From Pseudomonas svalbardensis (GTDB lineage Bacteria > Pseudomonadota > Gammaproteobacteria > Pseudomonadales > Pseudomonadaceae), in the NCBI RefSeq assembly GCF_030053115.1, contig NZ_CP125619.1, positions 4,413,501-4,477,500 of the forward strand: a DNA stretch of 64,000 bases. Reading direction: 5' to 3'. The position numbers and the translations under genes were made by a program. Within the stretch, counting starts at the first letter, position 1. Every line of letters begins with the position of its first letter. This document shows positions 1 to 7,834 of this stretch, piece by piece. Below the pieces are notes generated by a model. It ran no database searches and was not told the origin of the DNA. It worked only from the letters and a program-made list of their open reading frames with translations.

Positions 1-41
1 TCGAGCTTAACAGGCATCGGGCAACCGGTTGAAGCAATGCG

Positions 42-656
42 TCAGCTAAAGCTTTCGAGCAACAACGGATACAGCGAAGCCACCAGCAGCAAGGCCATGC
101 CCCAGTTGAACAGCCGCAACCAGCGGCGATCTTTCAGCACGTTGCGCAACAACGTGCCGCAGCCTGCCCAGACACTGACGCTCGGCAGGTTGATCAAGGC
201 AAACACCGCCGCAATCACGATCACGTTGGTGAAATAACCCTGCATTGGCGTGTAGGTGCTGATGGCTCCGATGGCCATGATCCACGCCTTGGGATTGACC
301 CACTGAAACGCTGCGGCGCCCAAATAGCTGATCGGCTTGCTCTCGCCCTTTTCACTCTCGGAAACCGGTCCTGAATGGGCGATTTTCCACGCCAGATACA
401 ACAAATACGCCGCGCCGACGTAACGCAGCACGCTGTAGAGCAAAGGATAGGTTTGAAACACGGCGCCCAAGCCAAAACCTACCGCCACCACCAGCACGAA
501 GAAGCCGCAGGTGATGCCAAGCATGTGGGGGATGGTGCGGTTAAAGCCGAAGTTCACGCCAGATGCTAGCAACATCGTGTTGTTGGGGCCGGGAGTAATC
601 GAGGTGACAAGCGCAAACAGGGCAAAGCCCAGTAGCAAATCGAGCGAGAGCGTCAT
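42..656 (-). CDS. LysE/RhtB family amino-acid exporter
   Basis: This 204-residue inner-membrane protein belongs to the LysE/RhtB translocator family, which exports amino acids or related small molecules. The N-terminal signature TPGPNN (around residues 21-26) is characteristic of the family. About six hydrophobic segments alternate with short polar loops, and the length fits the family norm of about 205. The substrate cannot be told from sequence. The gene stands alone at the window edge, with no obvious operon partner and only a weak ribosome binding site. Confidence 0.85.
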   Translation of the reverse strand: MTLSLDLLLGFALFALVTSITPGPNNTMLLASGVNFGFNRTIPHMLGITCGFFVLVVAVGFGLGAVFQTYPLLYSVLRYVGAAYLLYLAWKIAHSGPVSESEKGESKPISYLGAAAFQWVNPKAWIMAIGAISTYTPMQGYFTNVIVIAAVFALINLPSVSVWAGCGTLLRNVLKDRRWLRLFNWGMALLLVASLYPLLLESFS

Positions 657-757
657 GGGTTGCAGTCCATTGGGGTCAGTCAGGTGTTGACCCTATCGCA
701 GGCCTTCAGGGAAACCCATGGACAGTTGCATGAAACTTCAAGCGGTACAGTTTCCCC

Positions 758-1027
758 TCAGCTAGGACGACCGTGAAGCTGTACAGCACGTTCGGCGTTC
801 ATCTCGCCTTGTTTGTCGAAACTGAACGATTTTTGCGGTTGGCCGAGCAATTCGGCTTTTTTCGCGTGGTATTCGTCGAAGGACAAACCTCGACGATTCA
901 ACTCCTCAAGTGCCAATTCTCTGGTTTCTTCCGCGGTGTACGGCCGTAATTCCGGGGAAACATGGCTGGCACATCCGGCGAGCACGGAGACCGCAAGCAG
1001 CAAGAAAGTAGCGATTAGAGGTTTCAT
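758..1027 (-). CDS. Small predicted lipoprotein
   Basis: This 89-residue protein starts at the ATG at 1025-1027, preceded by AGGA about nine bases upstream. It opens with a lipoprotein signal peptide ending in the lipobox LAGC (Cys around residue 19), so it should be lipid-anchored. The mature part is short, charged and probably helical (a stretch rich in Glu and Leu), and I recognise no domain. A longer in-frame start at 1099 would place residues ahead of the signal peptide and is unlikely. Function unknown. Confidence 0.7.
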   Translation of the reverse strand: MKPLIATFLLLAVSVLAGCASHVSPELRPYTAEETRELALEELNRRGLSFDEYHAKKAELLGQPQKSFSFDKQGEMNAERAVQLHGRPS

Positions 1028-1242
1028 GGTGAGCGTCCTGACAACTGGGTTCGAGCAATGAACACAAGCTACGCCAGGCATCCGATCAGCAGAAATCAAC
1101 GCTCTCGATAGTGGCTATCGACTTTGATTAATGCCGCAAAGGTAGACCGCCTCATATCTCTAAACGATCTATAAATATCAATTTTATGTCTTTTACGGAA
1201 TAACACCGATCCTTTATAACAACTGTCATCGCTTCACGCACT

Positions 1243-1270
1243 GTTGCCCAAGCAACTGTTTGCCAGGCAA
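1243..1270. promoter_or_regulatory. Tandem dyads, candidate enhancer for the msu operon activator
   Basis: Two neighbouring inverted repeats are visible: GTTGC-CCAA-GCAAC (1243-1256) and TTGCC-A-GGCAA (1260-1270). They lie about 90-115 bases upstream of the sigma-54 promoter, the usual place for an enhancer-binding activator. SfnR, encoded at the end of this operon, is the obvious candidate, but the pairing is inference. Confidence 0.5.
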
Positions 1271-1355
1271 CAGTCATTCAACAAACAGCTCTGGCATTCG
1301 AACAGCGTCTACCGGTCAACGCGCTGAAAGCCCCGTAAATAGGGGCTCCTAGGGA

Positions 1356-1372
1356 TTGGTACAGCTCTTGCT
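1356..1372 (+). promoter_or_regulatory. Sigma-54 (RpoN) -24/-12 promoter of msuEDC-sfnR
   Basis: The sequence TTGGTACAGCTCTTGCT matches the sigma-54 consensus YTGGCACGNNNNTTGCW at nearly every position. The invariant GG (1358-1359) and GC (1370-1371) are separated by exactly ten bases. It lies 56 bases ahead of the msuE start, and the operon encodes a sigma-54 activator. Confidence 0.85.
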
Positions 1373-1427
1373 CTCCGTCAGTGACTACTCACTGCTCCCT
1401 GAGCAACTGTTTAAAAAGGAACTGATC

Positions 1428-1991
1428 ATGTCGCGTCCATTGAAAGTCGTTGCCCTCTCCGGCGGTACTTGGCGTCCGTCCCGCACGTTGGTGCTGACCC
1501 AGGCGCTGTTGGCGCAACTGGCCGAGCAATTGCCGATTGAAAGCAAACTGATTGAACTGGGTGACATCGCCCGACCGTTAGGTGCCGCGCTGTCCCGTCA
1601 GGAGTTGAGCGCCGAGATCGAAGCCGAGCTGCAAGCGATCGAGAATGCCGACCTGCTGATCGTCGCCGCGCCGGTTTATCGCGGTTCCTACCCTGGACTG
1701 CTCAAGCATCTGTTCGACCTGATCGACCTCAATGCATTGATCGACACGCCGGTATTGCTGGCCGCCACCGGTGGCAGCGAACGCCATGCGCTGGTGCTCG
1801 ATCACCAGTTGCGGCCGCTGTTCAGTTTCTTCCAGGCATTGACCTTGCCGATTGGCGTCTATGCCACCGAAGCCGATTTCTCCAATTACCAAATAACCAG
1901 TGAACTTCTCAAGGCCCGCATACAACTGGCTGCAGAACGCGCCGCACCGTTGTTTGGCGTGCACCCCAAAAATCTGCTGAAAATCGCTTAA
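1428..1991 (+). CDS. msuE: NADPH-dependent FMN reductase MsuE
   Basis: This 187-residue flavin reductase supplies FMNH2 to the downstream monooxygenases of sulfonate desulfurisation. The N-terminus [16 protein letters not shown] is the flavin-phosphate loop of NADPH-dependent FMN reductases, and [17 protein letters not shown] is a conserved family segment. The start is the ATG at 1428 because AAGGA lies seven bases upstream; an in-frame upstream start would fall inside the sigma-54 promoter. It is the first gene of msuE-msuD-msuC-sfnR, and the order matches the P. aeruginosa msuEDC locus. It should serve sulfur scavenging under sulfate limitation. Confidence 0.9.
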   Translation: MSRPLKVVALSGGTWRPSRTLVLTQALLAQLAEQLPIESKLIELGDIARPLGAALSRQELSAEIEAELQAIENADLLIVAAPVYRGSYPGLLKHLFDLIDLNALIDTPVLLAATGGSERHALVLDHQLRPLFSFFQALTLPIGVYATEADFSNYQITSELLKARIQLAAERAAPLFGVHPKNLLKIA

Positions 1992-2001
1992 GGATTTCTT
2001 C

Positions 2002-3147
2002 ATGGATGTTTTCTGGTTTCTGCCGACTCACGGCGACGGCCATTACCTGGGCACCACTCAGGGCGCTCGCCCGGTGACACTCAACTACCTGAAACAAGTG
2101 GCTCAGGCGGCCGACAGCCTCGGCTACCACGGTGTACTGATTCCCACCGGGCGCTCCTGCGAGGATTCGTGGGTGATTGCTTCCGCGCTGGTGCCGCTGA
2201 CCGAACGCCTGCGTTATCTGGTGGCGATTCGGCCGGGGATCATCTCGCCGACGGTCTCGGCGCGCATGGCCGCGACACTGGATCGACTGTCCAATGGCCG
2301 CTTACTGATCAACGTGGTCACGGGCGGTGACCCGGATGAAAACCGTGGCGACGGCATCTTCCTCGATCACAGCGAACGGTACGAAGTGACCGATGAATTC
2401 CTGAAAATCTGGCGCCGGGTGCTGCAAGGCGAGTCGGTGGATTTCGAAGGCAAACACCTGCAAGTGCAGAACGCCAAGGCGCTGTATCCGCCGGTGCAAA
2501 AACCCTATCCGCCGCTGTACTTCGGCGGTTCTTCCGAGGCCGCGCATGAACTGGCCGCCGAGCAGGTTGATGTCTACCTGACCTGGGGCGAACCACCCGC
2601 CGCCGTGGCGGAAAAACTGGCCGATGTGCGTGAGCGTGCCGCGCGAAACGGTCGCACGGTGAAGTTCGGGATTCGCTTGCACGTGATCGTCCGCGAGACC
2701 GCCGAAGAGGCCTGGAGAGCCGCCGACAAACTCATCGAACACATCAGCGACGAGACCATCGCGGCCGCGCAGAAGTCGTTCTCGCGTTTCGATTCCGAAG
2801 GTCAGCGGCGCATGGCCGCGTTGCATGACGGGCGTCGCGACAACCTGGAAATATCCCCCAACCTGTGGGCCGGTGTCGGTCTGGTGCGTGGCGGTGCCGG
2901 GACGGCGTTGGTGGGCGATCCGCAGCAAGTGGCGGCGCGAATCAAGGAGTACGCGGACCTGGGAATCGAGAGCTTCATCTTCTCCGGCTATCCGCACCTC
3001 GAAGAGGCTTATCGTTTTGCCGAGCTGGTGTTCCCGCTGTTGCCTGAGCCGTATGCCAGCCTGGCCGGGCGCGGCGTCACTAATCTCACCGGGCCGTTTG
3101 GCGAAATGATCGCCAATGATGTGCTCCCGGCCAAAGCCACGGCCTGA
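2002..3147 (+). CDS. msuD: FMNH2-dependent methanesulfonate monooxygenase MsuD
   Basis: This 381-residue enzyme is a SsuD/MsuD-type two-component flavin monooxygenase of the bacterial luciferase superfamily. It cleaves methanesulfonate (and other short alkanesulfonates) to aldehyde and sulfite using FMNH2 from MsuE. The family segments [10 protein letters not shown] (around residues 49-58) and [13 protein letters not shown] are present. Length matches SsuD (about 380). It begins ten bases after msuE in the same operon. Assignment as MsuD rather than SsuD rests on context: msuE and msuC flank it and no ssu transporter genes are present. Confidence 0.88.
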   Translation: MDVFWFLPTHGDGHYLGTTQGARPVTLNYLKQVAQAADSLGYHGVLIPTGRSCEDSWVIASALVPLTERLRYLVAIRPGIISPTVSARMAATLDRLSNGRLLINVVTGGDPDENRGDGIFLDHSERYEVTDEFLKIWRRVLQGESVDFEGKHLQVQNAKALYPPVQKPYPPLYFGGSSEAAHELAAEQVDVYLTWGEPPAAVAEKLADVRERAARNGRTVKFGIRLHVIVRETAEEAWRAADKLIEHISDETIAAAQKSFSRFDSEGQRRMAALHDGRRDNLEISPNLWAGVGLVRGGAGTALVGDPQQVAARIKEYADLGIESFIFSGYPHLEEAYRFAELVFPLLPEPYASLAGRGVTNLTGPFGEMIANDVLPAKATA

Positions 3148-3156
3148 CCACACCAA

Positions 3157-3186
3157 CCCTGTGGGAGCGAGCCTGCGCCCACAGGG
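3157..3186. repeat. Single REP-like hairpin between msuD and msuC
   Basis: Perfect nine-base arms, CCCTGTGGG (3157-3165) and CCCACAGGG (3178-3186), flank a 12-base loop that keeps the REP core GAGCGAGCCTGC-like sequence. It sits just after the msuD stop and could stabilise or attenuate the operon message. Confidence 0.7.
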
Positions 3187-3216
3187 GATTGTGTCGATTT
3201 TCATGAGGAACCCCGT

Positions 3217-4404
3217 GTGACGGCCAAACCGCAAAGCGCCCTGATATCCCCCTTACAGACCGCCCGCCGATTGGCCGCCGAGTTTGCCCTGACCGCTGTC
3301 GAGCGCGATGAACGTGGCGGTACGCCCAAAGCCGAACGTGATGCCTTGCGCCAAAGCGGTCTGCTCGCGTTAAGCATTCCCACCCAGTACGGCGGCCACG
3401 GCGCCAGCTGGAGTGACACCCTGAGCATCGTGCGCGAGCTCGCCAAAGTCGACAGTTCGATTGCCCATGTCTTCGGCTTCCATCACCTGATGCTCGCCAC
3501 CGTGCGCCTGTTCGCCCGGCCCGAGCAGTGGCAACCATGGTTCGAACAGACCGCGCGCAAAAACTGGTTCTGGGGCAACGCCCTGAACCCGCTGGACACC
3601 CGCACCGTGGTGAAAAACCTCGGTGGCTGGCGTGAGTTTTCCGGCAAGAAAAGCTTCTGCTCCGGCGCCAGCGATTCGCAAATGCTGATCGCCTCGGCGG
3701 TGGACGAAAGCGCTGGCGGCAAGCTGTTGATCGCCGCGATTCCCAGCGGTCGCAGCGGCATCACCTTGCACAACGACTGGAACAACATGGGCCAGCGCCA
3801 GACCGACAGCGGCAGCGCGACATTCGAACGGGTACGGGTCGAAGAGTCGGAATTGCTCCTTGATCCGGGTCCGCTGAGTACGCCATTCGCCTGCCTGCGG
3901 CCGTTGATTGCCCAGCTGACCTTCACCCACATGTTTCTCGGCATCGCCGAAGGTGCCTTCGAAGAAGCGCGACAATACACCCTCACCGAGACCCGTCCGT
4001 GGCACAAATCCAGCGCTCAGGATGTGCGTCAGGATCCTTATGTACTCGGCCACTACGGCGAATTCTGGGTCGCCCTCGAAAGTGTTCGACTGCTGGTGGA
4101 GCGCGCTGCCGGGCTGCTCGACAAGGCCTGGGCCAAAGGCCCGAACCTCAGCGCCGAAGAGCGTGGACACCTCGCTAACGCCATCGCCACGGCCAAGGTC
4201 GCGGCCACCCGCAACGGTCTGGAACTCTGTAGCCGGTTGTTCGAAGTGACCGGCGCCCGTTCAACTCATGCCTCACTGCGACTGGATCGCCACTGGCGCA
4301 ATCTGCGCACGCAAACCCTGCACGACCCGGTGGATTACAAACTCCATGAACTGGGTGACTGGGCGCTCAACCAGTCCCTGCCGATCCCTACTTTCTATTC
4401 ATAG
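3217..4404 (+). CDS. msuC: FMNH2-dependent methanesulfinate monooxygenase MsuC (acyl-CoA dehydrogenase fold)
   Basis: This 395-residue protein has the acyl-CoA dehydrogenase fold of the DszC/SfnC/MsuC flavin monooxygenases. MsuC is known to oxidise methanesulfinate to methanesulfonate with reduced FMN, feeding MsuD. The N-terminal helical domain (about 15-110), the middle beta domain (SFCSGASDSQMLIAS onward) and the C-terminal helical bundle can be followed. The start is a GTG at 3217 with GAGGAA at 3205-3210. A REP hairpin separates it from msuD, but strand and spacing keep it in the operon. Substrate is inferred from family and locus. Confidence 0.85.
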   Translation: MTAKPQSALISPLQTARRLAAEFALTAVERDERGGTPKAERDALRQSGLLALSIPTQYGGHGASWSDTLSIVRELAKVDSSIAHVFGFHHLMLATVRLFARPEQWQPWFEQTARKNWFWGNALNPLDTRTVVKNLGGWREFSGKKSFCSGASDSQMLIASAVDESAGGKLLIAAIPSGRSGITLHNDWNNMGQRQTDSGSATFERVRVEESELLLDPGPLSTPFACLRPLIAQLTFTHMFLGIAEGAFEEARQYTLTETRPWHKSSAQDVRQDPYVLGHYGEFWVALESVRLLVERAAGLLDKAWAKGPNLSAEERGHLANAIATAKVAATRNGLELCSRLFEVTGARSTHASLRLDRHWRNLRTQTLHDPVDYKLHELGDWALNQSLPIPTFYS

Positions 4405-4427
4405 CCTTCTATTCATGGAGCCTGCCC

Positions 4428-5531
4428 ATGCAACTGCTTACCTTACCGCCCTCGCCCGCTCTGGCCACCTCTATCCGCGCCACGGCGCAGGTGTTCGAAG
4501 ACCCGAAATCCCAGGCCTTGCTCGCCCACATTCAACAAGTCGCACCGAGTGAAGCCAGCGTGCTGATCATCGGTGAAACCGGCACCGGCAAGGAACTGGT
4601 GGCGCGGCATATCCACAACCTCAGCGCCCGGCGCAACCGACCATTTGTGGCGGTGAACTGCGGCGCGTTCTCCGAATCCCTGGTGGAGGCCGAGTTGTTC
4701 GGCCATGAAAAAGGTGCCTTCACCGGTGCGTTGAGCGCCAAGGCCGGCTGGTTCGAGGAGGCCGATGGCGGCACGTTATTCCTCGATGAAATCGGCGATT
4801 TGCCGATGGCGATTCAGGTCAAGTTGTTGCGGGTGTTGCAGGAGCGCGAAGTGGTGCGACTGGGTTCGCGCAAGAGCATTCCCATCAATGTGCGCGTGCT
4901 GGCGGCGACCAACGTGCAATTGGAGAAAGCCATCAACGCCGGGCATTTCCGCGAGGATTTGTACTACCGCCTCGACGTGGTCAGCCTGGAACTGAGCCCG
5001 CTGCGCGACCGCCCCGGCGACATCCTGCCGCTGACACGACACTTCGTCGAAGCCTACAGCCAGCGCCTCGGCTACGGCACCATCACCATCAGCAAAGAGG
5101 CCGAGCTGAAACTGCGCAGCTACAGCTGGCCGGGCAACATCCGCGAACTGGAAAACGTCATTCACCACACCCTGCTGATCTGCCGTAACGGCGTGATCGA
5201 ACGCGACGACCTGCGGCTGTCGAACATGCGCATCGAGCGACAGGACGATTACCACAGCACCGTCGACGATTCACCCGAAGCCCTGCTCGATCGGGCCTTT
5301 CAAAAGCTCTTCGAAGAACAGGCCGGGGCGCTGCACGAGAAAGTCGAAGACGCGTTGCTGCGAGCCGCCTATCGTTTCAGTCATTACAACCAAGTGCACA
5401 CTGCAGCCTTACTGGGGCTGAGCCGCAACGTAACCCGCACGCGACTGATCAAGATCGGCGAACTGGCGGTAAACAAACGCCGGCCCACGGAAAACCTTCA
5501 AGGCGAGCGCATCATGCAGCTGTCGATTTAA
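4428..5531 (+). CDS. sfnR: Sigma-54-dependent activator SfnR
   Basis: This 367-residue protein is an AAA+ enhancer-binding activator. It shows Walker A GETGTGKE (49-56), the sigma-54 contact loop GAFTGA (96-101), Walker B GGTLFLDE (114-121) and a C-terminal Fis-type helix-turn-helix (about 318-345). It has almost no N-terminal sensor domain, so activity is probably set by its own level, as for SfnR of P. putida and P. aeruginosa. It closes the msuEDC operon and should act at the sigma-54 promoter 3 kb upstream. Its stop overlaps the stop of the convergent gene by four bases. Confidence 0.88.
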   Translation: MQLLTLPPSPALATSIRATAQVFEDPKSQALLAHIQQVAPSEASVLIIGETGTGKELVARHIHNLSARRNRPFVAVNCGAFSESLVEAELFGHEKGAFTGALSAKAGWFEEADGGTLFLDEIGDLPMAIQVKLLRVLQEREVVRLGSRKSIPINVRVLAATNVQLEKAINAGHFREDLYYRLDVVSLELSPLRDRPGDILPLTRHFVEAYSQRLGYGTITISKEAELKLRSYSWPGNIRELENVIHHTLLICRNGVIERDDLRLSNMRIERQDDYHSTVDDSPEALLDRAFQKLFEEQAGALHEKVEDALLRAAYRFSHYNQVHTAALLGLSRNVTRTRLIKIGELAVNKRRPTENLQGERIMQLSI

Positions 5532-5893
5532 CTCACCAAATTGCAGTGCAGCGCGTTGTCGTGGCTACGTTCCAGGCTATGCAGCACCTGGAACGAGCCG
5601 AAGGTCACGGTTTTCGCCTGATGGGCGCGGATCAGTTGCCAGAAATCCTGCTCGCCGCTTTCAAAGCTTCGAAACGCGGCTTCTCCCGCCTCGCGTGTTT
5701 GCCATTGCAGGTAGTTGAGCACCCGCCGGCCATCGTCGCTGGCCTGGATGCTGGCACTCAGAAAACCTGTGAAATCCTGGGCCAGGCGTTCGGTCTGCTT
5801 CGACAGTGCCGACACCAGTGCGGGCTGTTGATGGGGTTCGATCTCGAATTCGATCAATTGGGTGAAGCTGCGATTGTTCTCTGGCAGTTGCAT
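5528..5893 (-). CDS. Antibiotic biosynthesis monooxygenase (ABM) domain protein
   Basis: This 121-residue protein carries a single ABM-type ferredoxin-like fold (FTQLIEFEIEPHQQPALVS, then the family segment LNYLQWQTREAGEAAF). It lies divergently from soxR, and a SoxR box occupies the 95-base gap between them. P. aeruginosa has the same arrangement of soxR with a SoxR-controlled small monooxygenase gene. It is probably induced by redox-active compounds such as phenazines or quinones. Its substrate is unknown. Confidence 0.8.
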   Translation of the reverse strand: MQLPENNRSFTQLIEFEIEPHQQPALVSALSKQTERLAQDFTGFLSASIQASDDGRRVLNYLQWQTREAGEAAFRSFESGEQDFWQLIRAHQAKTVTFGSFQVLHSLERSHDNALHCNLVS

Positions 5894-5952
5894 GAAGAGT
5901 CCCCACTGACTTGTAAGCCGGATCTTGCGATCCGAAGGCCTGCAGGGTAAAA

Positions 5953-5970
5953 CCTCGAGTTAACTTGAGG
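5953..5970. promoter_or_regulatory. SoxR box
   Basis: CCTCGAGTTAACTTGAGG is an 18-base dyad with one mismatched pair, matching the SoxR operator CCTCAAGTTNNCTTGAGG. It lies 18 bases upstream of soxR and 60 bases upstream of the divergent monooxygenase gene, so it can serve either. Confidence 0.85.
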
Positions 5971-5988
5971 TCAAGGGGCATTTTTTAA

Positions 5989-6456
5989 ATGATCACCTCG
6001 GAAAATCTGCATAAGGAACTCACCGTCGGCCAAGTGGCTGCGCGCAGCGGCGTCGCGGTCACGGCGCTGCACTTTTACGAATCCAAGGGTTTGATCAAAA
6101 GTAATCGCAACCAGGGCAACCAGCGGCGTTATCCCCGGGAAGTGTTGCGGCGGGTGGCGTTGATCAAAGTGGCGCAGCGATTGGGTATTCCGTTGGCGGA
6201 GATTGGCGAGGCATTGAAATCGCTACCGGACAATCGGGCGCCGACGGCGGCGGACTGGAAGGTGTTGTCGGCGCAGTGGAGTCGGGATCTGGATGAGCGG
6301 ATCAATCAGCTGACCTTGCTGCGGGACCGGCTCAATGGCTGCATTGGCTGTGGGTGTCTGTCGATGGAGGCGTGCCCGTTGCGCAACTTTGGCGATGTGC
6401 TGGGGGAACTAGGGCCGGGAGCGCAGCTGTTGGAATCCGGGAATGATCCTAAATAG
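5989..6456 (+). CDS. soxR: Redox-sensitive MerR-family regulator SoxR
   Basis: This 155-residue regulator has an N-terminal MerR winged helix ([20 protein letters not shown]), a dimerisation helix, and the [2Fe-2S]-binding cysteines C118, C121, C123 and C129 in the pattern CxxCxCx5C. Oxidation of the cluster by redox-active drugs activates transcription. In pseudomonads SoxR controls a small regulon of efflux pumps and monooxygenases rather than soxS. It starts at the ATG at 5989, directly after its own box. Confidence 0.95.
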   Translation: MITSENLHKELTVGQVAARSGVAVTALHFYESKGLIKSNRNQGNQRRYPREVLRRVALIKVAQRLGIPLAEIGEALKSLPDNRAPTAADWKVLSAQWSRDLDERINQLTLLRDRLNGCIGCGCLSMEACPLRNFGDVLGELGPGAQLLESGNDPK

Positions 6457-6463
6457 CGGCGCG

Positions 6464-6589
6464 GCCATCGTCGGAACGCCGCCCGGAGCAAGCTCGCTCC
6501 CAGAGGGATCTCTATTGGCTGCAAAACTTGCATCCGACTCCGATCAAATGTGGGAGCGAGCTTGCTCCGGGCGGCGTTCCGACGATGGC
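6464..6589. repeat. REPIN with perfect 39-base inverted arms
   Basis: The left arm (6464-6502) and right arm (6551-6589) are exact reverse complements over 39 bases, with a 48-base spacer. The inner end of each arm carries the REP core TGGGAGCGAGCTTGCTC. It lies eight bases after the soxR stop codon. Confidence 0.85.
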
Positions 6590-6610
6590 GTCCTAATGGT
6601 CAGCGAAGAT

Positions 6611-6802
6611 CTAGAACCCCGGTGCAATCTGTCCCTTGTAGCGGGTCAAAATGAACTGCCGAACCTCATCGGAATTCAGCGCCTTGGCCAGTTTCTGCAG
6701 CAGGATCGCGGCGACCTGTTCGGCGACGCTCAAGGCTTCGGCTTCGTTGGCGATCCGATGGGCGGCCGGTGGGTTTATCGGATAAACGGCAGATTCAGGC
6801 AT
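6611..6802 (-). CDS. Small hypothetical protein
   Basis: This 63-residue protein starts at the ATG at 6800-6802 (GAGAGA lies just upstream). An upstream in-frame start at 6868 would add a Cys-rich, low-quality extension. The sequence is soluble and mostly helical (VAEQVAAILLQKLAKALNS, then RQFILTRYKG). I recognise no family. Codon use looks like that of its neighbours. It is a plausible but unproven gene. Confidence 0.5.
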   Translation of the reverse strand: MPESAVYPINPPAAHRIANEAEALSVAEQVAAILLQKLAKALNSDEVRQFILTRYKGQIAPGF

Positions 6803-7066
6803 ACAAGTCTCTCGGCACCAATGTTTACCAGAGGGCATTGCAGCTTCTGTGCTGACCGTCCGAGCCAATGTTTACGGGGAGTTCAGCGGTATTTTCGCGA
6901 TATCAAGATAACGAGCAAGAGCAATCTGCTGCTTCGCTGTTGATGGCTGAACAGAGGTGCTGCTCGTCGGACACTCAGTTGCAGAAAAGAGGCTGACCTA
7001 TAGTTATCCGGCCGGAAAACGGCACAGGATCTTTCTCGACTGACAACAAAAACAGGGAGAACAGCC

Positions 7067-7525
7067 ATGAGCGTCAAACCCATACCAGAGGGTTATCACA
7101 GCATCACCCCGTATCTGGGCATTAAAAAAGCGGCGGAAGCCATCGAGTTCTACAAGAAAGCCTTTGGCGCCACCGAAGTCATGCGCCTGTCCATGCCCGA
7201 TGGCGGCATCGGCCACGCTGAGCTGCGCATCGGCGATTGCCCGATCATGCTTGGCACGCCGTGCGATCAGGGGCCATTGAGCAATCCGGACACGTCGCCG
7301 TCCGTGGGGTTGCATCTGTATGTGAACGATGTGGACAAGTCTTATAAACAGGCGATTGCCGCTGGCGGCACAGTGGTGTCCGAGGTCAAGGATCAGTTTT
7401 ATGGCGACCGCTCGGGGACCTTGAAGGATCCCTATGGGCATCTGTGGTTTCTGGCCACGCGCAAGGAAGATCTGACTCAGGAGCAGATTGAGCAGCGGGC
7501 GAAGGAGATGTTCAGCCAGAGTTGA
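7067..7525 (+). CDS. VOC-family (PhnB-like glyoxalase/bleomycin resistance) protein
   Basis: This 152-residue protein has one vicinal-oxygen-chelate domain: the start YHSITPYLGIKKAAEAIEFY, a GHAELRIGD strand and the closing DPYGHLWFLAT. It resembles the PhnB/YdcE-like subgroup, whose members are often of unknown substrate. GGGAGAAC lies upstream of the ATG. It is a single-gene unit followed by a REPIN. Confidence 0.8.
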   Translation: MSVKPIPEGYHSITPYLGIKKAAEAIEFYKKAFGATEVMRLSMPDGGIGHAELRIGDCPIMLGTPCDQGPLSNPDTSPSVGLHLYVNDVDKSYKQAIAAGGTVVSEVKDQFYGDRSGTLKDPYGHLWFLATRKEDLTQEQIEQRAKEMFSQS

Positions 7526-7834
7526 CACAATGATCCCGCGAAGTGAATGAACATCCCTTGTGGGAGCGAGCCTGCTCGCGAAAGCGGTGTGTCAGTCAAC
7601 GTTGAAATTGACTGATATGACGCCTTCGCGAGCAGGCTCGCTCCCACAAAGGGCAGGCTTCATTGCAATACGAAACATTTTCTTTCATATCCCCCTTCGG
7701 GATTTTCGATGCTCATCCGTCTTATTTAGATGCAGTCGGCCCGCGTAGGCAAAAGCCACGGCCCGGCCCTTCATGGACCTCATCGCTGGGAAGCCCGCAG
7801 CAGAGGCCCTCTCATCGAAACAAGACCTTTAATC
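7526..7834. other. Intergenic region upstream of fpvG
   Basis: This 309-base stretch holds a REPIN (7558-7649) and about 185 bases of leader ahead of fpvG. I found no PvdS box or Fur box of convincing quality in the leader. Confidence 0.6.
7558..7649. repeat. REPIN
   Basis: Perfect 25-base inverted arms at 7558-7582 and 7625-7649, each with the core GGGAGCGAGCCTGCTCGCGA, are separated by a 42-base spacer. Located between the VOC gene and fpvG. Confidence 0.85.

Larger units (their letters stand above)
1028..1427. other. Intergenic regulatory region upstream of msuE
   Basis: This 400-base gene-free stretch separates the divergent lipoprotein gene and msuE. It holds two adjacent dyads (1243-1270), a short GC hairpin (1329-1347) and a sigma-54 promoter (1356-1372). 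The AT-rich part at 1130-1230 shows no convincing gene. Confidence 0.7.

Noticed and set aside
6449..6472. CTAAAT followed by CGT after soxR
   Set aside because: The spacer is 14 bases rather than 16-17 and the site lies at the soxR stop and REPIN edge with no gene downstream.
6443..6943. Open frame of 166 codons through the REPIN after soxR
   Set aside because: Most of it is the palindrome and the antisense of a small gene; no homology or start signal.
7684..7713. Possible degenerate PvdS box (CATAT-N16-CGA) ahead of fpvG
   Set aside because: Only three of six -35 positions fit and the -10 ends in CGA rather than CGT; too weak compared with the four clear boxes in the window.
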